Source: Monodelphis domestica (Eukaryota; Chordata; Mammalia; Didelphimorphia; Didelphidae). From it: a stretch of DNA of 64,000 nt. The stretch is from positions 3,129,584 to 3,193,583 of the forward strand of contig NC_077232.1 in assembly GCF_027887165.1 (NCBI RefSeq), written 5' to 3'. Positions 44,173 to 55,500 of this stretch are shown piece by piece. The stretch's first letter is position 1. Every line of letters starts with the position of its first letter. Both the position numbers and the translations under genes were made by a program. The notes below the pieces were generated by a model, which made no database searches, was not told the origin of the DNA, and saw only the letters and a program-made list of their open reading frames with translations.

Positions 44173-47100
44173 CTAAAATAGAGAAATTGGCAAAAGGAAA
44201 TGGATGAATGTCACTGACTGATCCAGGCCCCGCCCAATCCAGTCGAAATTGATCTCCTCCAGGACAGGGGCCATTTCAGGTTGGTCTCTGGATCCCCAAT
44301 GAGGAACCACTGGGCTAACCCATCCTGTCCAGCCCTGAAGCCATCAGGGCAATAAGCCAGAAAAGAATCAACCTGGACCTCAAGTTAAAATACAGGCAGT
44401 GATCGCACTTAACCTTGCATCGGACCCCTTTGGGGGCACTGAAAGTTCATGGGTCCCAGCCTAAACTGTGGCTGAGGTACTGGAATAATGCAATACTCCA
44501 TATCCTAAGAAAATAGTTCTAGGACCAGGCCAGACCTTCCTTCTAGAAGTGTACAGAACGAAGTCCGTCCTAACATGATTGGAAGCAAACTGAAAGGAGG
44601 AAACACTTACAGGATCCCACCATGGAAAGCTCTTAAGATGACAAGGAAATTCAAGACACAATGCCAAAAGAAGAAAATAACTGAAACATCTACAAGCAAA
44701 GCCTCCAAGAAAAATGCAGTTTAGAAACGAATTCAATCAAAATTTCTGGAAGAGATAAAAGAAGAGCTTAAAAAGAACAGATTTTTAAAATAAATCAAAT
44801 AAGAGCATGGGGGGGGGGGGGGGGGCGAATGGAAAAGAAATGAGAGCTTTGGAAGAAAGGCTAGAAGGGAATTAACAGCCAGCACAAGAAGTATCAAACC
44901 TTGATGAAGAAACAAACTCCCCAAAAATTAATAGACAAAACAAGAGCCAATAACTCCATCAAATAACAGAAAATATTAGTAGTCAAAAGTGTGAAGAAAA
45001 AAAAACAGAAGAAAATGTTAGATATACCAAAAAATAACTGACCTGGAAAACAGATCAAGGAGAGATATCTTAAAAATTATTGGATTACCTGAAAGCCCCA
45101 AAAAGGAGCCTCAACATCAAGAAATCTTGAAAGGAAATTGCTTTGGAATCAAGAGGCAAAGAGAAAATAGAACCAATTGGTCACTTCCTTAAAGACACTC
45201 TAAATGAAAACTCCCAGGATCATCATAGCCTAAATGCAGAGCTTTGAGGTCAAAGAAAAAAATAGTAAAGTAGTAGAAAAAAAGTCAAATACTAAGCAGC
45301 CCCAGTTAGGATAGCACAATATAACAGCCACCACCATAAAAGAGGGCAGAGCTAGGAATACAAGATTACAGAAGCAAAGGATGATGGCTTACTGTCAAGA
45401 ATAACATACTCAGCAAAACTGAGTATAATCCTACAAAACCCAAAATGAATTTTAGGGAAGTATAAAAGTTTCTAGCATTTCTGATGAAAAGACTAGAGCA
45501 ATACATACAAATGTTTCACCAATATAGAAGTATTAAAAAGTAAACATGAACAAAAAGTCATAAGGGACTAAAACCAAGACAAGTTATTTACATTCAGATA
45601 TGAGGAAACATGCATCCCTTCTGAACTCTCTCATCATTAAGGGTCAGAGAGGGGGTTCAAGTAGAAAGAGTGGGTTCTGGGAGTGGTTCTGTTATGTCTT
45701 GATGATCTTTAAAAAGGAAATGGAAAAGGGGTAGCTATTGGCTCAGTGGATAGAGGGCCAGGCCTAAAGACTGCAGGTTGTGGGTTCAAATCTGCCCTCA
45801 GATACTTTCTATCTCTGTGACCTTGAGCAAATTGTTCAACCCCCATTGCCTAGACCTTACTCCTCTTCTGCCTTAGAACCAAAATTTAGTATTGATTCTA
45901 AGACATAAGGTAAGGGCTTAAAAAAAGAATTAAAAAAAAGAGGGAAGGAAATATACTGGGAAAGGTCGGGGAAGGTCAGGGAAAATTATCTCCCATAACT
46001 GGGTATGGAAGTAGACAACTGTACAAACAAAAAGTTTGGGGAAGAAGCTGACACTTGAAGCCTGGTCTCCTTAGATCTGACCAAAGGATGTAAGTATATA
46101 CACAAAGATGGGCAGAGAAATGCATTTTGCTCAACAGAGAAATAAAAGGGAAAGGGAGGAATTAAGAAGATAGGAGGATTAAAGGAAGAATTAGTTGTAA
46201 GGAAAACAAACTCTAAAGATCTACAAAAGTCTAGCTCTTTTGGAGGAGGCAAAGAGTCAAAGTCTAGAGAATGGGTGAAAAAGTTATGGCACACAAAGGG
46301 GATGGAATATTGTTGCGCTATAAGAAATGACGAGGGGGATGGTTTCAAAGAAACTGGGGAGAGAGGTGGAGTCAAGATGGCAGTATAGAGGCAGCAAGAG
46401 TTCAGACCTCTGAAAACACTTCCTCACCAATTAAAAACCAAATGCTCCTAGAGGACTGAAAACCAAATCTAACAACAGGCCAGAGCTAAGGAACCCTCCT
46501 ATTGAACTCAACTTAAAATGTATGCCCCCAAAAAGTCTGAATTCGAGAACACTCAGGGAAGGAAGAAGGAAGGCTCCAGGATCCCTCCTCCATCTACAGT
46601 ACTGAGCCTCCAACAGTGGCTGGAATCTCTGGGCAGACAAGGGCACTAGCCTGGAGGAAGTACCTTGCAGGCAAAGCTGTGCCGGGCTCAGGACATAGAA
46701 CACAGCCTGTGGGGAGGTAGCTGGAGGAGAATCTCAAAGAAGGCAGCCTAATTGCAGCTAGGACACTCCATATTGCCCCCCTCCCTTCCAGAGGTTTTGG
46801 CCTCAGGGCACATCCAGCTCCGCAAGTTCAACTCAGCTGGGCTTAATTTTATCAAGCCTTCAGAGGGCAGGGAAGCTCAAGATCAAATACCCCTCCCCCA
46901 CAGACTGCTCTGAGAGGCCTTGCTAAGCTCCAAGGGTGAAGGTCAACAGAAAAGCCCAAACCCACAGATCTGGCACATAATGAGAGGAGCAAGACTACAG
47001 GGGGAAAAGAAGGGACAAATATGAGCAAACAACAGAAAAAGAAAAAAGAAATTACAATTGACAGCTTCTATACGGCCAATGAACAAAGAGCAAATGTAAC

Positions 47101-50100
47101 TGAGGAAGATCAAGAAACACCAAGCAAAAACACAGAAACTCCAGCAAATTGGACACAGGCTTTGGAAGAACTCAAAATACAATTCAAAACACAATTAAGA
47201 GAGGCTGAAGACAACTGGAAAAAGAACTTAGAAAGCAAGATAAGTCATCTGGAAATAGAGGCACTTGAACTAAAATGAGAAAATAGTGTCTTGAAAGCCA
47301 AAATTAATCAGCTTGAAAATGAGGCAAAGAAGATTAAAGATGACCTCCAAAGAAAATCAGACCAGAAGAATAATGACCAAAAAGGCAGGGATGAAATTCA
47401 GTCTCTAAAAACCAGAATACAACAATTAGAAGCAAGTGACTTCACAAGGTAGCAGGAAACTATAAAACAAAATTAAAAGGATGAAAAAATTAAGGAAAAT
47501 CAAAGAAACTGGGGAAGACCTATGTATATGAGCCAATGCAGAAGCAAGTGTGCAGAACCAGGAGGACATGTAAATGATACCGAGGATGCTGTAAAAACCA
47601 CCAAGTTTGAAAGAACTGGGAACTCTGACAGACACGTAGATCAACTATGATTCTAAAGGACTAATGATGAGTCTCACCATATGAGAAAGGAAGACTCAGA
47701 GGGCACAATGAGGTGTGTGTGTGAGCTAAAAGCAGTCAAAATAAAGAATTTAGTTTTGTGAATTATGAATGTGTATGGGTATATGTGTATACCTATATAC
47801 ACATATGTATTTATACAAACATGTCTATGAATAATATTTTCAATGCAGAAATTCCTTTTGATTGATTACACATGTCTAGCAGAGGGTTTGTTTTTCTTTA
47901 ATGTTCAATTGGGGAACCAGAGGGGAAAGGAGAAAGGGTAGATTTTCATTGATTAGAAACAGGACAATTTAATGAAAAACAAAAACAAAAGCCACAATTG
48001 CCCACATATATAGCTAATGAAAAAGATCCATCAAGGAGAAAATAAATTTAAGCAAATGAAAGCATTCCTGACCCCCCTCCCTAGCCCGAGCCCCAAACAT
48101 TGTGAGCTTTGCTTACCAGCCTGATAATCGTAGAGGGCTATGGCTGTGATCCCAAGGTCATTTTCATATTCGTCATAAGTATTTTCTTCTAAAATTCAGC
48201 CAAGAAGGAACACGAATGGAAATGATTCAGAAATTCACCAAAAATATTTTTTTGATTTATTTTAATTTTTAAAAATAAGCCTCAGCTCTTTGTTATAGGA
48301 GGGGACTCTATCAGGCCAAATGGAACCACCAGTCCATTCTCCACTTGGGCACCAGCAAGAATGCTGTAAGCATGGATATAACCATGTTCCCACATTTTCC
48401 CATGAATTCTAGTAGCTTCTTAAGACCTCAAGGTTCAAATGTGGCTCCTCCGCATGGTTTCTGAAACTTCCACATTTTTAAACCTTCCCTTCCATCTTAG
48501 AATCAATACTAAGTATTGGTTCCAAGGCAGTAGAGTGGTAAGGGTTGGGTGATGGGAGTTCAGTGATTTGCCCAGGGCCACGGAGCTAGGAAGTGTCAGA
48601 GGCCAGATTTGAACCCAGAGCCTCTCATCTTCAGGCCTGGCTCTCTAGCCACTGAGGCCTGTCCAATGTTTATAATTTGCTACCATTCCCTTATGCTACA
48701 GTCCAGCCAAATGAGCCTTCCTCTGTCCCTATCTCTCCTCCATCTAGTCCTTTGCCCTAGCTGATTCCCAGGCCTGGAATCCTATCTCCCCTCACTTCTT
48801 GTCTCTCCAAATCCTTGACTTCCTTCTGGGCCACCTGCAGGGCTCCATTCCTGATCCCCTTGGGGGCTCCCTTCTCTTCACTGGTGACACCTTCTCTAGA
48901 TACTGTGCACAAGGCCACAGACCTAGCAGCAAAGCCCCTCTTCTGGCCAGACCTGCTTCCCCACCAGTTGTCCCTCCAGTCCCATTCTCAGCTCAATGCA
49001 CCTGCCCCCAGACCAAGCTAGGGCAGCAGCTCCATCTGGAGAGAGGCTCCCCCAGGGAACCTGGCTCCGCGCTGGGCCACGGCCAGGGCTGCTCTCAACC
49101 CTAAGACTGAGATCATGAAAGCACAACCAGTACCCTGGCATCCTATGAGGGGAGCAACCACAAGTAATAGTTCCTGAAGAGCCCAGCGATCAATAGGGAA
49201 AGCCAAAGTATTCTGAGAGCAGCGCAAACCTCCCTGGGGGGGGGGGGGGGGGGGCCTTGCCAAAGGCATGTGGGAGGATGCAAAGGAGACCTGGTGAACT
49301 TTCCTGGGCAGTGGTGATTGCCAGCAATCCTGGTGCCAGCTTGGCATGCAGTGAGGACTCTGTGATCTCCCGCCTTTCCGTACCTGCTTGGTTTTGAGCC
49401 AGGGACTCGGCTGTCTCATACACGGCTTCAGACTCCTGTGCCAGGTCCTGCTGGTCAGCTGCCTCTTGATAGTCTGACTGCACAGTGGAATACTCGGTGG
49501 ACTCTGGCTCTGGCTCAGAATAGGCTGGGGAATGGCCTTTGTACCGTGGCTCAGCCTCATAGGCCGCAGCATCCTAGGGAAGAGTTAGAGGAAAACCTCT
49601 GTGACATCAGCCTCATCAGAAAGGTCTGCAAAGCACTTCAGACATATTAGAACATCTTATTTTCTCCTCCTAACACTCTTGGGAGGTAGGGGCTATTATC
49701 ATCCCCAAAAAAGGAAACTGAGGCAGACAGGGGAAGTGACTTGGTCTGGGTCACACAGCTAAGTGCACATCAGAGTTGGGATCTGAATTCAGGTCTTCCT
49801 CATTTGAACTGGCTGGAATGTGTTCAAAATAGGAAGCACAATGCCCACTGGCAACAGCAACACCCAGACTTCTTCTGGAGGTCCCAGGAACAGAGGGAAG
49901 GAAGGGGGAGAAGGTCTTGGGGGCATGAAGAGTCCCAGGACCCCTGGTCCCCTGAAACTCCCATGGATTTGTACATGTCACATAAAGCAAAGAAACTTTC
50001 TGGGACCCGTGGGCAGTGCCACAGGGGAACAGACACCCAGTCTTGCTGTGGGATGCCAGCCCCAAAGCTTGCCCTCCAGGCCAGGCCCCCCTCAGGCCTC

Positions 50101-52559
50101 TGCCCTGCATCCACGTTTGTCCCCGAAGAGTCCGTAGACTCCTGGACGGAAGGGACCACTTTATACTATTCCGTGCCCGCCCTGTACCAAACACGGGCAG
50201 TGCCCCCGGCTGCCTCCCACGCTGCCTTCAGGATGAGGCTGAAGCTCCAGCTGGTAGGTAGTGCCTCTTCTGCTCAAAGCCCCCAATCTTGGCTATTTAT
50301 TTTGCCCCTGGGCGCGAGCTTTCTCCCCCAGCAGAATGCGAGCTCCCCGAGGGCAGGGGTTTGGGTATTGCTGGTCCCCCTCAAGCCTAGCCCAGCTTCT
50401 GAAGCCTCAGAAGCGCTTCGCTGATGCTTCTGGCACCACGTCCACTGCGGCCACTAAGGAGAAAACGGGCCCTGGGATGGCACTGCCAGCAGTCGGAGCT
50501 ATGGCACACGCTGCAGTGCCCGGCCCGGCGCGAGGGGAAAGGAGGCGAGGAAACTGAGGCAGCCAGCACTGCAGGGGCAGAGGCTTAGGGTCCAGCGCAT
50601 CCAGCACCCCGCAAGCTCTCCAGTGCGGGTGGGCTACACACCGACCTCATAGACCGGGCTGGCGGGAGGCCTCTCGTCGGCCTGTGGCTGAGGAGTGGAA
50701 GAGGGAGACGGAGTCTGCTTTTTGGCTCTGGCCTGTTCCTGCAATTCAAGAACGAGGGGCTGTCAGCAAGGCGGCCGTCCCCCGGCCCAGGCTCCCAGCA
50801 TGGCTTTAGGGCAGATCCTTCCAGCGCGGAGCTTCGAGGCAGCCCCAAACGAGGGCAGGAACGCCCGGGGGGACGACTCGGCGTGCGGGTACCTCGGAAG
50901 CCCCCCGTAACACCGGGAGCCGAGCCCTGCCGAGGGGAAGCCCGGGGCCTGGGCCAAGGAGAAGCAGGACCTTCCCAGACAGAGGGCGGGATTGTGGCAG
51001 AGCCCCAGGCCGCAGGGAAGGCCATAGAGCTCAGCTAGGAACAGGGCAGGGGGGCCACCTCGCCCCGATAAGACTGAGCTTGGTGCTGCGGGGAGTCTGC
51101 GGAGGGGGGCCGGAAGGGGCAGGCTGAGCCGGACAGTTCTGGGCAGAGTCTAGACAGAGGGGGAGGGTCAGGCCTGAAAAACCAGAGCCCCGCCCGGCCC
51201 GCACCAGGCAGCCGAAAGGAAGAAGGCTCGGCCGCCCGGCCAGCCGGGTCACAGGCTGCCTGAGGGCACGTCGGCCCGGCCAGAGTCCCTCGGGGCCGTC
51301 TCTGGCCCGCGGCCCACCCAGACACGCAGCCTGGACCGGCAGAGCAATCTTCCGGGAGGAAGAAAACCCCCAAACGCGTCGTGGTTCTCCGGGACGGCCG
51401 CCGCCGCCTCCCCTCTGCCAAGTCCAGGACTGCCCCCCGCCCAGGCCCCACGTGACTCCCAGGACAGACCACTGACCGCAGGGTCCCACGGTCGGGGGGA
51501 AGCACAGACTTGAGGCCCGGCTTGTCCCTGGGCCTCAGAGAAAATGACCGTCACACAGGAAGACGGCCAAGTATTTGGCAGAGACGGGGGGCAAGGAGGG
51601 AGGTGGGAGAACGGACGGGGCTCCCCTCGAATACGGGCAGCCAAGGAGGCAGCATCGGACTGGGCTTGGGGGGTTTGCTCGGGCCCCCCAGCGAACGTCA
51701 GAGGCAGAATTCGAACCTGGGTCCTTCCTGACTCCGAGCTCTACATCATATCGACCGCTCGGAGGGCAATGTGGATCTCGAGGCCACAGAAGGGCGCAGA
51801 CCCTCGGATCCGCTGATCCCAAAGACGAGCAGGGGGAGACCCGCCCGGACAAGTCTTTCTGGCTGCGCTTTTTGCGGGGATCAAGATTTGGAAAGTGAGT
51901 GCGAGTCCGGCCCCAACGGGGGAACCGCATGAGAATGAAAATCCAATGAAAAAATCATGAAATCACTGGGCCCCGGCCCGGCCTCTAAAGAAGGCCGCTA
52001 AGGCACAGCCGCGCGGCCTCGGCACCAGACTCTTCTAAGTCTGTGCCGGTGTTGGAGAAGGCCCAGGGGCTGTGGCTGGGTGGCTCAGCGGAGAAAGAGC
52101 TGGGCCTGGAGAGGGAGGTCCCGGGTTCAAATCTGGCCTCAGACACTTCTTCACTGTGAGACCCTGGGCAAGTCACTTAACTCCCACTGCCTAGCCCTGA
52201 CGGCTCCTCCGTCGTGGAACGGACACACAGTATTGACTCGGAGACAGAAAGTGAGGGTTCAAAAAGAAGCGAGCAGCGCAGTCCGGGGCAGGGGCTCCAC
52301 CCACTGCCCCGGCCCAGGCCCGGCCTCACCAGCCCCGCAGAGGCGCCACCGACCTCGAGCTGCCTGCGGGCCTCCTCCTGCTCTTGTTTCTCCTTGGCCA
52401 TCCTCTGGGCCCTCTCGGCCTCGGCCTTCCTCCGATCCTCTTGTTCGCGCTCTTTGGCCAGGTTCTCGAAGTTAGCTCGGATGTTGCTGGTCTTGCTGTT
52501 CGCTGGAGGGAGAAACAAAGTCTGTTTCCTTGATCCACAGAAGAGGGCTCGCGGGAGCA

Positions 52560-52590
<31 letters not shown>

Positions 52591-55500
52591 TCGCGCGCGC
52601 ACACACACAGACACTCGCACGCACACAGACACCCGCGCGCACACATACACAGACAACATGCAGACACTCGCACACACAGACAACACGCAGACACTTGCAC
52701 ACACGCAGACACACTCACATGCACGCACACACACACTCACGCACACACACAGACACACGCACGCACGCACACACACAGACACACAGACACCCGCACACAC
52801 ACAGACACTCGTGCACACACATACAGACACTCGCGCTCACACAGACACCCGCACAGACACTCGTGCGCACACATACACAGACAACACGCAGACACTTGCA
52901 CACACACAGACAACACAAGACACACACAGACACTTGCACACACACTCACGTGCGCGCACACACAAACAACACGCACACACACACTCGTGCACACACATAC
53001 ACAAACAACACGCAGACACTCGCACACACACAGACAACACGCAGACACAACATGCACACACTATACATCATGGTTGCCGGGTTGTCTGCCACATTAGATC
53101 GCGACTTACTTGAAAGCAGGAAGCTTTTCCCTTTCTTTGAGTCCCCAAAGCTTGGCCCAGTCCCTGGCACAAAGGAGGGTCTTAATAAGGATATGCTTGG
53201 GGGCAGGCAGGAGGCCGAGTGGATTGGGAGGCAGACCCTGGAGCCAGGAGGTCTTGGGTTCAAGCCTCAGATACTTCCTGGGCACTGCCCTGACCTTGCT
53301 GCAACATGGATTCTAAGATGGAAGGTCAGAGGTTAAAAATAAGTAAATATTTCTGGACTGACTAACTGACCAGGGACAGATAGCCTCATGGGCAGGGACA
53401 AGATATGCTTCCATTCCTCACATCAATAGTTTCAAATTCTCTCCAGAAAAAAGGTTCTGGAGCTTCTTCTGCCTCCAGAAAGGGTCTCTCCTGCTTCAAG
53501 GTCACCCTTGCAAACCATGGCTTGCCACTGGGCATTTTTACATTACAGGGAAGAGCATCCAGGAAGGGCCCAGGCAGAGGGCTGTGGCTTACCAGCCTCT
53601 ACGGGCAGGGTCTTCTGGTACGCGGATGAAACCTTTGAAATGTCTTCGAAGGTTGAGGCATTCTAAGAAAGGAAAAGAAGGAAGAAAGGTGAGGAAGCTT
53701 ATGCGGCTGCCTCTGACGTGAGCAGCAATCAGCCTTTGGCCTTATTTCTATGTTCAACACACATAATACTTTCAAAAAAAAACAGCCCAGACAAAATCGG
53801 GACACACTTATGCATTGCTGGTGGAACTGTGAACTGACCCAACCATTCTGGCGGGTGAATCATGCCCAAAGGGCTCTAAAACTATGAAAACCTTTGAGCC
53901 AGCCATCCCACGATGGTGTCTGTATCCCAAAGAGATAAAAAAAAATGGGAAGGGACCTATTTGAACAAAAATATTCATAGCCGTGCTCTTTGTGGTGGCA
54001 AAGAACTGGAAAATTGGGGGGGGGGGGTCCCTCAATTGGGGAATGGCTGAACAAACTACTGTGCTAAAAGGAATGATGAATGGAAGAGCTGGGAAGACCT
54101 CCAGGAAGTGATGCAGAGTGAAAGGAGCAGAACCAGGAGAACATTGTACACAGAGATGGATACATTGTAGCACAATCGAATGTAACTGACTTTGCTAATA
54201 AGAGTATCACAATGACTCAGGACAATCCTGAGGTACTTAAAAGAATGCTCTCCACATCCAGAGAAAGAACTGTGGGAGCAGAAAGGCATTTGAAAACATT
54301 TTTTTTTTATCACTTGTTTATTTGGGGATAGGATTTGGGGTTTGGTTTTATAAGATTATTCACTCACAAAAATGAAAATATGGAAATATGTTTTGTGTGA
54401 TAATCCATGTATAACCCAAACTGAATAGTTTGTGAGTTCTAGAAGAGGGGACGGAGACAACATGAATCCTAAAACTTTTACGCCTCCCCTTCTCCCTTGC
54501 CCCCAACCCTGTTCTCCACATTTAGGTACTGGACAGTAAGCTCCCAGAGGGCAGGGATTGTTTTGAGTTATGTATCTAGCCCTCAGACAGGATCTAGCAC
54601 ATAGAAAGGGCTTCAAAAATATTTGCTAATTGACAGACAAGGAGCAGCAGCAAGGTGCGGTGGGTAGAATGCTGGGCCTGGAGCCAGGAAGATTCATCTT
54701 CCTGAGGTCAATCTGGGCACAGACCCTTACTGGCCGTGTGACCCCGGGCAAGACATTTCACCCAGCCAGCCTCAGTTTCCTGAGCTGCAAAATGAGCTGG
54801 AGAAGGAAATGGCAAACCCCTCCAGGATCCTTGCCAAGAAAACCCCAAACGGGGTCCTAAAGAATTGGACGTGACTGAAATACGAATGAACAACAATGAA
54901 CAGATGACCACTAAGCTAATAAGTAGCAGGAACAATCAAGTCTACACTTGTGTCTGCAAATTAATTTGTGCCTGGTTGCACCGGCAGATCAGATACTGAT
55001 ACAGATCAGGTTCTGCTTAGCACATGGTTGGAAAATGCCGATTTGATCCCAGAAATGGAACAAGGCACTCCCGTGGCTAATGTGAGAAGGCTGGATTTGG
55101 TCTGGGGTCTTCCTGACTGTGCCTGGGGCTCTGCGGTGCCCCCTCGCTGCCACGGTTCCCTCTATCATTGTGCCACTGCAGCAGGCACAATCCGAGCAGA
55201 GACACGGGCCATAGCGTGGACCATTTCCTGGCGTGCCAGGCCTGGAGAGGAGAAGGCAGCGCCGGGGCGAATGCGCTTTACTGTGGCTGACACTTACTTT
55301 ATCCATCCTATCCTTCTGCACTCCGTACTTCCCGCCAAATCCTTTGGAATAGTCTGCAACAGCAAAGTGGAAGAACGGGGGGCGTCAGTTTGAAAGAGGC
55401 GCGTTTTCCAGAGCAGCCGCATGCACAGAGATGGCGAAAATGGCCAGAGGAGGATGCGGGGGCTCGCGAGGAGACCCCAAAGGCGGGGCTCCGGACGGAG

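Larger units (their letters stand above)
44470..47993 (+). mobile_element. HAL1-like (ORF1-only) L1 relative, interrupted twice
   Basis: The left part carries an old ORF1: near 44663 'atgccaaaagaagaaaataa', then about 45036-45100 phrases for 'TWKTDQ...KIIGLPES' and at 45400-45500 'SAKLSIILQ'-like C-terminal-domain sequence. It is followed by a 3' UTR and, at 46270-46344 with continuation at 47516-47700, the LINE tail ('gaatggaatattgttgcgct', 'agaaatgacgagggggatgg', 'gtgcagaaccaggaggacat'). There is no room for an ORF2, which fits a half-L1 (HAL1) or an internally deleted L1. The frame is decayed by many stops. A 17-base G run lies at 44809-44825. Net length without insertions is about 2.2 kb. 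Confidence 0.7.
44173..48116. other. CTTN intron with a nested LINE
   Basis: The intron between the last two exons is mostly taken up by an old HAL1-like element on the opposite strand to CTTN, itself interrupted by a CORE-SINE and by a 5' L1 piece. Bases 44173-44465 look unique. Confidence 0.8.
52503..53592. other. CTTN intron dominated by a CA/GT repeat (1.1 kb)
   Basis: About half of this intron is the complex CA repeat at 52556-53070; a CORE-SINE copy lies at 53200-53340. Confidence 0.8.

Noticed and set aside
52326-53263. Cysteine/valine-rich and Thr-His-rich open frames on both strands
   Set aside because: They are translations of the CA/GT repeat in a CTTN intron.
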